Assembly (NCBI RefSeq): GCF_963662255.1
Contig: NC_085049.1
Location: 51,220,837 to 51,284,836 of the forward strand
Length of the DNA stretch: 64,000 bases
Source: Cinclus cinclus
Taxonomy: Eukaryota > Chordata > Aves > Passeriformes > Cinclidae
Direction of reading: 5' to 3'
This document shows, piece after piece, positions 11,101 to 22,095 of the stretch; position 1 is the stretch's first letter, and every line of letters starts with the position of its first letter. The translations under genes and the position numbers were made by a program. Under the pieces are notes generated by a model, which worked only from the letters and a program-made list of their open reading frames with translations, made no database searches and was not told the origin of the DNA.

Positions 11101-12336
11101 GCTATACTAAATGCAAAAATACATATTGGTGTATCACAATCACTTCACAGACATAATTTACCTAACACAGTGTCATCCAGCCCAACATAATTGTTAAGTA
11201 GATTCCTCGGGGAGGATGTGATAAGTTTGTTTGTGGATACCTGCTCTGTCCAGCATCTGGAAAGAACCTTAGTTTAATCTAGACTCCTAATTTTGAGGCA
11301 GCTGAAAAAATTCCATTACTCACCCAGGCATTTTAAGTAGGTAGAGATATGAGAGCCCAAGTCATTAAAATGGTCACATTATGACATAAATATTTTGACA
11401 AAAGTTTGAGATTCAAGCTAACTAGTTGAACACTTTGACTAAATCCGTATTATTAGTATCTGTGATGAAGAAAGGTTTGAAAATGACAGTGTTTGAATGA
11501 CAACTTACTGCTAGGCTATGTAAAAATGCTAGTTAAAAATATCAGGCTGTAGAAAAACTGACTTTAGAGTCTAGATATTATTTTGCATCTTTTGTATTAT
11601 AATATGAATATCCAAAAAAAAGACTATTATGATTCAATATGGGCATAAAACTTTCTCAAATTATTTTTTTGAAGATTCATTTACAAATGCTGAAAATTTA
11701 AAACTCTTATTTGCTTGAAAATAAGCACTATTTTCTGTACACAGAAATCAATATAAGCAATATTTACACTGATGATATTGTAGGATGTTTTCTTTACAGA
11801 ATACTGTAATTTGGTTTCCCCTTACTGCTAGACAAATGTTGTATCAAGGAATTTTTGTTGTTTTGGTAAGAATTTTCTTTTGAATGGATACCTAGACCTT
11901 GAAGAGTCATTTTAGCAATGCAGTTTAAACTTTCAAAATGAGAGACATTCGGCTATACATGGCTTGTGAGTCAAAAGCATACCTTAAATGCAATTTTCAG
12001 AGGAGATTTAGGAATGTAGGAACTGGGGTGCCACACCAAGGTCTGGAGTCTGTGGAGACTTTGTTAGGTTATTGCATTTTTTTCTGGCTGTCGCTTTAGC
12101 TTGGACACTACTCTGCACCTGAGAGCAGTATGGGGTGCTCTATTGTGGGACTGAAATCACAAACTAATGAGTAGACTGTTCGCTTGATTCTCTGAACATG
12201 CGAGAGACTTACGTGTGTTATACTAGTATTTTATGGGATCTGGTTATCTGGTTATTTTTTATAACTTTTTCTTATACTTTCTTGTTTACCCTGTTCAGGC
12301 CTATGACAGCTGGGATAGATCCTGTTCTTCATAAAG

Positions 12337-12702
12337 TCAATGGCAAAATTTCTGTGGTAAGTAACAATTAGAGTTTCCCAATCCTTGACAATGTTGAATC
12401 CCCATGAGCAAAAACTTTACTTTGCTGCAGGTATAAACTAGCAAGAAATAACTCCCCAGAGTCAGAGAAGTAGGCAGGAATGTGCACCACAGCCATGGGT
12501 GCCTCAGGGCACCCAGATATGGTACTTGTAAGTTCTGCTGCTTTGTGCACCAGACTTGCGTTAAACCAAAAGCTCTCAGGAAGTCAGCACATGTAACCAG
12601 CATTCCACGTGGTAACTGATTGAGAAAGTTTGTCAAGGTTGATGTCTGTATAATCATATACCAGGTGAAGTATAAGATTAAAAAGACAGAAAGCTTCCTC
12701 AT
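12337..12702 (-). other. Unrecognised 121-codon open frame with an overlapping second frame
   Basis: The frame starts MRKLSVFLIL with a hydrophobic N-terminus and contains several further hydrophobic stretches. A second minus-strand frame (12368-12550 and a little upstream) is open at the same time. A long frame is unusual in this AT-rich region, but no domain or family is recognised. The overlap of two open frames argues against strong coding constraint. It could be a decayed retroposed sequence or chance. Confidence 0.12.
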
Positions 12703-12910
12703 ATTTACACATTTTTATTCACAAAAATGATATGTTCAAAGTAATGAATCTCTTGCAAACATGTACAATCCATGCTGGATGCATTACATGAAGACGCTTG
12801 TTAGAAAGCTGATTTTACCGGTGTCTTATCTTTAAAATGCAGTGGCCTTATTTAAACATGACAAATGGGGACAAAACCCTGCAAAACAAGCCTTGCCTAG
12901 TTCATAGTGC

Positions 12911-12918
12911 TGACGTCA
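12911..12918. promoter_or_regulatory. Perfect CRE palindrome TGACGTCA next to TTAATTAA
   Basis: TGACGTCA is the full cAMP-response element bound by CREB/ATF dimers. It contains a CpG, which is scarce in this AT-rich part of the window. Five bases further on is TTAATTAA, a homeodomain-type site. Together they could be part of an enhancer; function is inferred from the motif only. Confidence 0.3.
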
Positions 12919-13552
12919 CTGTTTAATTAATGAAAAGGATGGATTTTGTTTTAAAAAATGGAAATGTATAATGGTTTCCTAAGGGATCTCAGTGAAAAAG
13001 CAGGCATGCAATATTAGTATTTTACCTGTTAAACTGAATCCAAGCAATTAAACTTTAGTTCTTAATGATGAGAAATGCTTATTCATATTGGAGGCAGAGA
13101 ATTACAATCATGTTTACCCAATAGAATTGATAAATGCTACTAAATGCAGCTGAGTATTTTTCCAGCTGTATTACAGGGGATTATGTGTTTTCAAAAGATT
13201 TTCATAAATCTGTCAAAATCTGGAAAAAAGCTTATGGAGGACAGAGTCTCTTGCTAAACAATTAAGCTCATTAATATGCCAAAAGCTGGGAGGATGAGGT
13301 TGGGTACATGCTTCATGATGGCAATTTGAGTGTTGTGTAATTTTGGCAGCCAGATTCACATATGAATGAGGACTCTGGTTCTTGCTGGAGAATTAGAACA
13401 AATCATGGGTTTGGAGAAGCAGCATTACCAAGAGTTCATCTGAGCATTTAGTGAAAGAATCAAGAGTGGACTATGTTGAAGAAGGTGATTTAGTTTAGCA
13501 AGTAAGGTTCATCAAATATACGTTTACATGTTTCCACTTTTGTGTAAGGTCA

Positions 13553-13842
13553 CTACTCATAGCCCATTTTTATTCTCTTCTGTGAGGATATTGGGGGACT
13601 AGAAAAGCACCAACAAAGTGGATACATCATTCTTCACACCAGAAAGGAGGTCCAGAATTTAATTTTCAGCTGCCAGGTTCAAGGTCCTGAACAAGGACTC
13701 TCGCAGGATACACCTGTTCCACAGTGCAAGTACAGGGTTCCCATTGTGGTACCAAAGAAGGTAGTCACCTTCCTCACCTGTTTTCTCACCACTGGCTCAT
13801 AACATGTCTTTAATGATCAATTAAGAGTGGGAAAATGTTCAG
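13553..13842. repeat. Unclassified interspersed repeat, copy A
   Basis: About 290 bases align by eye with 16793-17083 in the same orientation. Shared blocks include TTTTATTCTCTTCTG, AGAAAAGCACCAACAAA, CCAGAATTTAATTTTCA, AAGAAGGTAGTCACCTTCC and TTAAGAGTGGG, separated by small indels. It has no CR1 features. Read on the minus strand it contains ATTAAA and AATAAAA motifs, so a degraded long terminal repeat is one option. Clear terminal TG...CA ends and target-site duplications were not found. Confidence 0.75.
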
Positions 13843-15044
13843 TTTTTATTCAATAGAAATTACATGCTCATTTTTAAAAACAGAGAATTGTTAAAAAAAA
13901 TTAAATACAAAGTTTAAAAATCTTTGATAATTTAAAACGGTTATTATTTTAGCCTGATTATTTTTTGAACCAGTAGAATATTTATGTATTTGACAATTTA
14001 ACTTTGTATTTAAAAGAACAAATTATCTGTTGTATAATTTCATTAAGCCTGCTCTCTTGCTCATGCAGTTTGAATTTGGGTAGGGTTACAGAACAGTACA
14101 TACTTGAGGGATTGGCATTAGAAACTAAAATGAGGTTAGAGGAGGGAAAGATGACTTCAGACATTTTAGCTTTGCAAATTTAGGAAGTTTATAAAAATAA
14201 ATAAAATAATAATAAAAATAAAGACAAACAGATATTCATGTTTTCATTTTGAAGTGATTTAGAAGATTTTATGTTTGGTTTCTTTAAAATTTTATTTCTC
14301 ATGTCTGAGCCAAAATACTGAAATCTCTTCTATGTCATCTCCTTTGATGCGAGAAATAGAAGGATTATAAATCACAAAATCCATGCAAACAGAATCTACT
14401 AAGTCCCTTGGAAAAATTAATTTGGATACACCACTGTGAAATCCAAACTGAAGCAACTTTTGTTGTACGAAGAAAAAAATAGAGCTCTCAATACCTCACA
14501 CCAGCCAAAGGAGGATAGCTATTTTGTGCAGAGTGTTCGGTGGTAAAGAGTTAGCCATTGTTTTTACACAGATTATCAGGTGAAGGGGGAAATAAAAGGA
14601 AAGCATTGTTGCTAAATACTTCTGTATAAAATAAAACACCTGTGGCTCATATTCAATTTAATGGAAAACAAATGAGCTGGTAAACATATAGTGTGTTAAT
14701 TTAGAAAAAGGACTTTTTTTTACCATGGAGGAAGAAAGATTGTGACTCTACATTTGTGGTACTTAGATGGCTAGTGCTTGTATTAGTGCTTATATCATCA
14801 TACCATTTGCTTTTTTATTGCAAGTCTGGCAGGAATAAGATCAATCATCCTACAAATGATGGACTAATGTGAAAACAGCTTCAATATTTAACTCTTTTTT
14901 ATCAACAGGTGTTCTTATGAGATAATACTTATGAAATTATACATATTTCTACTGGAGCTGACATATATTCTCTTTCTGTAAGAATGCACACATAAACTGT
15001 TCACCCATATATACACCTGTACATAGGCATTTTCAAATATATAT

Positions 15045-15060
15045 ACATGGATATCCATGT
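15045..15060. repeat. Perfect 16-base palindrome in an AT-rich dinucleotide region
   Basis: ACATGGATATCCATGT is its own reverse complement. It lies among TATATA and ACAC dinucleotide runs (about 15005-15080), where palindromes arise easily. Confidence 0.6.
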
Positions 15061-15444
15061 GTGGGTATGCATATATACCTATGGATAAATCATTTGTTAG
15101 AGAGACAGAATGAGAGAAAGGGGGTGGAGGGGAGAAAGAGACAGATTCATATCCATCTGTCAGGTCCACCAACTCTCACAACTCAGCACTGTTTGCTGGT
15201 GAAGACTGGGGCTGGCAAGCTGCTGTTTCTAAGCATGGAATGGATTTGCTTCAGGAATTACGTTCTGATACTCAGTGGTGACAGGAGACCAGTCAGGCCT
15301 GAAACTCTGATCCGCGGAGAGAGTTATTCCAAGGGTGGCATCAGATTTGGAACTCTGTGTCTTCTGGATAAACACCTTTCCATCCATAACTGCAGAGGTC
15401 CTGGAGAGAATGTGCCTCCAAAAAAGAACATCAGGATTCAGTAG
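15061..15444 (+). other. Unrecognised 127-codon open frame between the two unclassified repeats
   Basis: The first third comes from dinucleotide-like and purine-rich sequence. From about 15170 the composition is more balanced and the peptide looks more protein-like (for example RRPVRPETLIRGESYSKGG), ending in a basic tail. No domain is recognised. It lies in the 2.95 kb between repeat copies A and B. It may be a remnant of the element they belong to, or chance. Confidence 0.12.
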
Positions 15445-16792
15445 TGCATGGCAGAAATGCTACATGCTTTCTGTATCTGTCTGAGTGAATTCTTGCAGGA
15501 ATTACTTAAATACGGGTCAAAGGAGGGTGATGGTAAAACAGCATGTGGAAAATCTACTTAATTGATCTATTGTCTTATTTTATTTGATTGACTTAATTTA
15601 GCAGCTAATGCGGGCTTCTAGACCATATATTGGATGATATTATGTCTGTGGCATGTAATCAAAAGAACGATATCCTGCCAGCTTCCCAGTTGTAAGCCAT
15701 GAAATCTGTCCTCTGGCTACCAAATCTCAAATTTAAAATGTTGCCCTAACTTGAAAATATGCAGAAATTATTTACTTTTTACATCTTGTTAGACTAAATA
15801 TAAACTGTACCATTTATTGTTCATTATCCAGTCATTTCTTTTCCCAAGGAGAAGAAGAAAGTCTTTCTGAAAGCTATTGGGGATGAAGATCAGTGCCAAA
15901 TAAAATCAACTGAAACAAGCAGTAAAGTTGCACATTCCTCTGCCATATTTTGGTATAAAGATAATAATCCTTTCCCTTAGGATATAACCCTGTTCTCCTG
16001 ACAATAGCTATTTGCTTCTGGCTATGATTTCTAAAATCATAAGTAAGTAAGTTACTTCAAAGTATGATTTTTATCAGTCTGAAAATGAAGGCATGTTTAT
16101 GAATTATAGATATAATTTAAAATTGGTTTCCTTTCACCTTAGAGATATGTACTCAGATTCCCTAATATATGGACACAGACTGCATTTTATCCTTTACCCA
16201 TTTCTACATATGAGAAAGTATATCTTGTCCTTTGTTAGCTTGTTTATTTTTGGGTGATATTTCACTTAGATGATACCATAGAGAATATTCTAACTCACCC
16301 ATAGGACGAAATATACTTTTTGTCACATCTCAGATAAAACAGTGATAACAGTAAAATGAAAATATTACTCAACCCTTTGTTTAAATGACTGAATTGTCCA
16401 ATAACCTAAAAGCAGGCTGCATATATTATTTAAAACAGACACAGGTTTTTGACCATAGAAACTTCTGAATTTGTTTTTATTATAACAATTAATTTCAAAA
16501 TTAATTCAGCATTCAGGGTATGGGGAGTAGGAAACATTTTGTATGTCAGCTTGAAGATACTGCATATTATTTTTAGTACCATGCAATTTTTTTTCTTCTC
16601 TCTTATTTTTAAGTTGACCACTGGGCTATTAAATTTTACATGCTGAAACAATGGGCAATGAGGGACTGTTTTAGGATTACAACTCTTGGGATGAATAAAG
16701 CAATCCGCAACAGGTTGTGAAACCTTGGAAGCGTAAACTAGTCAAAGCAGTTTGTTTCTCTGATAATTTCACATATACTCTACAATAAAACA

Positions 16793-17083
16793 GTTATTTC
16801 TCAGAGCCCACTTTTATTCTCTTCTGCGAGTGACAATATTGAGGGAATAGAAAAGCACCAACAAAATGCATACGTCATTCTTTAGACATAAGATAAGCAG
16901 AAATAAAGTCCAGAATTTAATTTTCAACTGGCTGGGTACACCCATTCTGCAGTGGTAGCAATAACAAGGTTCCCTTTACGGTCCTAAAGAAGGTAGTCAC
17001 CTTCCTCACCTGTTTACTCACCCACCAGTGGCTCGTAACACATCTTTAGTGAGTGATCAGTTAAGAGTGGGCAAATTCACAAG
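16793..17083. repeat. Unclassified interspersed repeat, copy B
   Basis: This is the second copy of the repeat at 13553-13842, same orientation, 2.95 kb away. The copies differ by many substitutions and small indels, so they are old. The interval between them has no recognisable retroviral gene and no visible tRNA-primer site, so a single provirus with two terminal repeats is not supported; two separate insertions or a segmental duplication also fit. Confidence 0.75.
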
Positions 17084-17455
17084 TTCTCTGTGTTGGTTGA
17101 GGTTTTTTTTCTGCTTTAACATCTTGTTAGGAATATTTCATCATATTCAAAGCTCTGGGCAACATCACATGTTACTCTGCATGTCTTAGCCTGGCTGAAA
17201 GAGATTTTTGTCTATATTTCTTCCCTCCCAGCTAAGGAAAATTGCCCTTGCTCCCCTTTACCATAACTTAAAGTTGGTTTATGTTTGGCTGGTGCTGTGC
17301 ATTTTGGTAGCAAGAGTAAACTGGTTTCTTTTACAGCTCCATTAGTAGTGGTACAATACCAGATGGATGTGTGTTCTTCCTGTCTCATCCTCCTCTCTTT
17401 CATTTTTTTTTCTGTGCTTATTACACAATTTGTTTTCAAAGACCTATCTTGATGG

Positions 17456-17486
17456 TCTTACCTCTTACCTCTTACCTCTTACCTCT
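17456..17486. repeat. Four tandem copies of a heptamer (TCTTACC)
   Basis: TCTTACC repeats four times. On the minus strand each unit reads GGTAAGA, so the array also offers several consecutive donor-like motifs (AGAG/GTAAGA). Confidence 0.75.
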
Positions 17487-17969
17487 GATTTTCAAATCAA
17501 AACGAGTACTTACAGCACTTTCTGCTGACTGCATGATACTAAGTGTGTATTGAGAAATGATGCTCAAAATGTTACTATTTTGCAAGTTTGGGAGGTTTAT
17601 AAAGTGGGAGAGACCTGAGGTCTAGATATAAAACCAAACCACGTCACCTTGAATTTTGTTCAGTGTTTTATCAATATAGAAATTATACTTTTTAAATTTC
17701 ATTTTTAAAAACATATTAAAATACTAAAGATACTAACTAGCTAAACAGTTACTGCATACACAAAAGTATAGAGCACTCCTAGAAAACTAGAATTTTCCAT
17801 TAGTAACAGAATTTTGGGATCAAGAAAAGTGTTGCTTAGATGCCTACTTCAAGCTATTTCAAGCACTGAAAGACAATCAATTATTGCTGCTACTCAACAG
17901 AATTTCATGAATTGTAAAGGCCTTGATGGAGGAAGACAGATGTGTAATGTTAAAATCATAACCTGAATG

Positions 17970-18190
17970 GTTGCCTTTTGCACGGGCTTGGCACGTGGAG
18001 CATGGAGAGGCAGCGCGCTGCCGTTCCTCGCGCCTCTGCGGTGCCTGTTGTGCCGTGGCACTCGAGGCACCGTGGCCACCCGTGTGACCACCAGCCTGCC
18101 CACAGCCACCCTGGCACGGTACCTGCAGACAGACGGACGTGGCAGGCAGAGCAGCTGCTGGGGCTCCCCTGCCTGCAGCAGTGAGCTTGC
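17970..18190. other. Small GC- and CpG-rich patch
   Basis: About 220 bases stand out from AT-rich surroundings, with CpGs near 18013-18120, and are open in several frames on both strands. A minus-strand donor-like CTGCAG/GTACCG lies at about 18120. It could be a minor alternative promoter, an exon, or a GC-rich repeat fragment. It is too short for a standard CpG-island call and no family is recognised. Confidence 0.35.
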
Positions 18191-18576
18191 TGCTGTGGTT
18201 TGCTCTCTGTTTGCACACGTCTTCCTACACACACTTGCTCATGCAGCCCTTTTCTCACTCAGAGAGATTTCCCTATCAAGGTGATGATAGTAAATATGAA
18301 AAGCAAACCTCAATATACGACCTAAAGTGTACTACTTCTAGCTCATTTACAACACACCAATGCTCACTCTGAGTAATATTGTTTAGCAATGAAAAAAAAC
18401 AATTGAAGTGTAACCTCAGAGGATAATTAAGAAACAACATAGCTTTTTCTTTTGCTTTCCTTGAAATATTTTCTTTACAAGACTCAATTCAACTTTAATT
18501 AAGTTTTGCTTTAAGGCTCAGAACCTGAAGCAGTGCACTTTTATTTTCCTTGTAATATAACCTTTACCTTGCAGGT

Positions 18577-18593
18577 AAAAAAAAAAAAAAAAA
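18577..18593 (+). repeat. A run after a splice-acceptor-like pyrimidine tract
   Basis: Seventeen A follow CCTTTACCTTGCAGGT. It could be the tail of an old retroposed RNA, but no source sequence is visible on its 5' side. Confidence 0.5.
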
Positions 18594-19747
18594 CAATGAA
18601 GTCATGAAGCTATAATCATCAGATCATAGAATGAAAGGATTATGAGTTTTATACAGGCTAAAAAAATAAAATCTTTGAATTAATTTGCATTTTATGGGTT
18701 TCAGGTACATGTGAAATATCAAATTAATAGAGACTTATTCTAATATTTTTAGGTGTTAGGAAAGTATTAAGAGAGAAAATGTAACTCATGTTCAATTTAA
18801 GAGCTCTTCAAACTAAGAAGATGTTGGAAAGTGATTAAAAGCTAGGTCCTGAAAGCTTCACTAGCTTTAATAGTTTAAATTAATATAAGCCATAGTTTTG
18901 GGGCAGGTTAAGCAGAATAAGATGAATAAAATTCTGCAACAAAAAACCCCTAACCTTTTAAACTGAAATATCTTGTCTTCAAAGTTACTTTTATATCTCT
19001 GATATGAGCACTATCATTTTGAATCTTTCCTCTCAATGCAAGACTACAAAGCCTATACTATTGCTCATTATCCAATCCTGTGTGAGAGATGCAATAGAAA
19101 CATGTCAACTAATAAAAGGTAGATGCAGTTGCAGTTCTGAAAGATCACAGTACATGAAAAATTAGTAATAAAGCACATATTTTCTTGTGTATTAAACAGG
19201 CAAATCATTCTCATTAATACTATACATACATGTCAAACATTTTAAAGACAATATCGAAATTGTAATCTAATTTTGATAATGAAATATGTTAACATTTCTA
19301 CAGTTTGGGTTTGTTTTTTTTTGAGTCACAACAATATTAACAGCTTTAATTGTTCCAACAAGCAAATATGAGTTTCCAACAATCAGTAAGACATCTCAAA
19401 TTAGGTATGAGAATCAGAGCTCAAGGCTTCACTGTCCAAAGCATAATCTATTCCTGTGCTGAAAATGCAAGTAAGAAGTATTTCACTGTACATGGTCAGA
19501 AACTCCAACTATTTTTATAGTTTTTTTCTACTATGGGTATTATAGATGGCTTTGTCATGTAATTTCTGGAGCATTTAATATCCCATTAGCATTCTATTAC
19601 TAAAATGAAAAACATGAGCAGATATTGATCATGCCAAAAAATAAAAAGCCAAACTACAAAATAGTCTCTTGAAGGAGTACAGAAATGTCAAAATCAACAT
19701 AGATTTTAGAGAATCTATTCCAAAGAATTTATTTTCCTGTTGTGCAG

Positions 19748-19839
19748 CTAAGGCATGTGTCATGTACCCTAATAACTACAGCAAGAAAGGCAGAGAGAAA
19801 TTATGATTTGAGATCAACATATTTGTGGAACTCTTCAAG
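19748..19839 (+). other. Candidate 92-base exon
   Basis: A strong acceptor (TTTATTTTCCTGTTGTGCAG, AG at 19746-19747) is followed 92 bases later by a usable donor (TTCAAG/GTAAAAA). One frame is open throughout. A second candidate exon starts 204 bases downstream, but joining the two does not keep that frame open. Any transcript is therefore more likely non-coding, if it exists. Confidence 0.18.
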
Positions 19840-20043
19840 GTAAAAATTGGTAAGAGAAAGGAATGAGCCCAATCCAAACATAGACAGTATTACTTCTTCA
19901 GTGTCATTTTGATTTCATGCTTAAAGCCCTAGGTCTGAGACAGAAATTTTGTCAGAAACAATGACACTAACTTAACTTTGTGTCCTTGTGCTCTGTTGCT
20001 CATGAACTTACCTTCAGATCTACCATCCAAACTTCTCTTTCAG

Positions 20044-20098
20044 AGCAGCATCTTGCTAAGCTTCTTTTGTGAGGGGAAGGTAGAGATTGTGGAACAAG
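20044..20098 (+). other. Candidate 55-base exon with strong splice sites
   Basis: The acceptor CCAAACTTCTCTTTCAG and the donor GAACAAG/GTAAGTG both match consensus well. The first frame is open (18 codons plus one base) and the other two contain stops. No protein family is recognised from so short a peptide. It could belong to a plus-strand transcript from the CpG island or be a chance pair. Confidence 0.25.
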
Positions 20099-20547
20099 GT
20101 AAGTGTTTGGAATAAATGGCAAGCTCACAGAAACAGAAGAATCTTTCAGTATTTCAGTGTTTTATCTGGTCAGCTACAGAGATTTCAGAATCTTGCTGAC
20201 AGGTTAAAGAGGCCTATTTCAATAGCATATGTGACTACGGGCTATTTTTGAACTATTAAAACTGTTCCAGAGTTGAATGGAGATAAATATTCATTTGTAA
20301 CTTACACATTTTTTCCTCTGTTAATATCAGCCTTTATGCTGGTGCTAACTTTGTTTAAAAGTTAAAATCATCCTCCTCTTTATTCATTCCTCCAATCTCA
20401 TTTGACTTCCTTATGTGACTGCCAAAACTTACTCTGACCTGAACATAACAATAACGTTAGAGTAAGACACATTTTGAGTCAGCATTTAGTATTGTTTTGA
20501 TCAAACTTCAGGATGTGATAAATAAGCACCTTCTAATGCAAATTTCT

Positions 20548-20715
20548 TCAGTGTAGTCCATGCCTCTTGACTTTCTCCTTTACTAAATCATGAGGCACTA
20601 TACACTCTGCTACATGTTGTTTGCTTGGTATGGGGACCCCGGGCAGCTGGGAGGACAGCACAGTAGCTCCAAACACCTCCTTGACCTCTTTCAGGATGCT
20701 GCTGATCAGGTCCAT
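20548..20715 (-). pseudogene. Short minus-strand frame with coding-like codon use (possible decayed coding fragment)
   Basis: An ATG at 20713-20715 opens a 55-codon frame beginning MDLISSILKEVKEVFG. Codons such as ATC AGC AGC ATC CTG and CTG CCC GGG GTC CCC end mostly in G or C, although the surrounding DNA is AT-rich. This is what old coding sequence looks like. The frame continues upstream of the ATG to a stop near 20783. Just upstream a different minus-strand frame (around 20730-20790) also reads as coding-like, which suggests an indel between them. The source protein was not recognised. A retroposed gene copy or a retroelement gene remnant are the main options. Confidence 0.3.
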
Positions 20716-22049
20716 CTGGACCACAGGAGTGCAAAAGCACTGAATCTTGATAAGTCCAGGGCAAGATCCACATCAGCATCTGAAGAGGGCTAGTCTGTAT
20801 ATCCCCTTCTTTGTTCATAGCCATTACTACAAAGGGCAGTCAACACAATCCATGCATTTGCTCAGCAGCTCTGCTATCCTTTAATCAAAGTGCTTTTCAG
20901 TTCACAGCTTCCTTTCCAATTTGCTGCAAAGATGGCATGTGCATAAAATGGGAATGGAAATTTGGAGACACACGGTAAGGAAAGGACCATGGTAAAGCAG
21001 TAAGCTCTTCCATAGCACAAAGCAGCATGAGCACAAATTACAGGACATTTTATAAAATGGCAGCAGACATTGGCTACACCAACTAAGGTGCATTTTCCTC
21101 CAGCCATATAAAATTAAAACTAATCAGCAGAATGTGACATCAAATTGTACAAATTAATATGACCTTCTACGCAGGGTTGAAGAAAATGGACTATCTTTCA
21201 AGGTGTTCAAGCAAAGAGGAGATGGGCTATTTTAATAAGAGTATCATGCAGGTTCTTGTCCTGTTAAAATATTTTTATTACTACTAATTACTTATGTTCT
21301 AAGGGGAAAACAATGGTTTCTCTGTTCATTCTTAGACTATTTCACAGTCAGAATGCACATGAGCCAGCTTGTATTTCTTAAACCAAGTAAGTGCAAGCTG
21401 TAGTTTTGAAGATATTTAAGGTGCAAGACAGTGAAGATTTGACTAGTTCTATGTGGTTTTCTCTGTAGAAATTTGTCCTATAGCATGTTAAAATTTTTAA
21501 TTCTACATTTTAAATAGTCTTAACAGATTCATATTTTTTTTCAAATTTTATTTATTTTCCAGTAGGCTCATAAAGCTAGATTTAGAGGTACTTTCTCCCC
21601 AAGGACATAAGAATTTCTGAGATAAGTTTTATTTGCTTAAGGTGACAATAGAAATTCCATTTTGAAGCCAGATGTGCAGCTTTCAGTTGGTGAAAATTGA
21701 AATTGGGGGCTTTCACCCTTGTCTCTTTCTCCCATCTTTGTTTTTGAAGGTCAGACCTTGTTTTCAGTCCCTGATTGTTTTTTATTGAATATTAGTGACT
21801 TTCTCAGTGACACCACCTCTGGCTAGTGCCCAGAAGCACAACCTGGTAAGGTTGAAGTTTGTCTGTTCTTGCTGCTCACTGCACTCTCTTTAGTGTCTAA
21901 GGGAGACTGAGCAGCTCTTACTGTTGCTGTTTCCCCTCTGTAGCTTGTATAAGAAAGATTCAACATCCATCCACACATCCCAGCTGATCTCATGTTTTCA
22001 ACTATAAATTAGGCCTCTTCAAACCAAGGCAGAGAAGCCAACGTTTTGC

Positions 22050-22095
22050 ATTATTATTACTATTATTGTTGTTATTGTTATTAGTATTGTTGTCT
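22050..22095. repeat. Imperfect ATT/GTT trinucleotide repeat
   Basis: ATT units grade into ATTGTT units over about 46 bases. Confidence 0.75.

Larger units (their letters stand above)
8196..13552. other. AT-rich intron or intergenic DNA
   Basis: Apart from T/G-rich low-complexity tracts at 8580-8670 and 11030-11100, an unplaced open frame at 12337-12702 and a CRE-like palindrome at 12911, nothing could be identified. Short frames are not distinguishable from chance. Confidence 0.4.

Noticed and set aside
13842..16793. Provirus bounded by the two unclassified repeats
   Set aside because: No gag, protease or polymerase remnant, primer-binding site or polypurine tract was recognised between them, and the two copies differ greatly.
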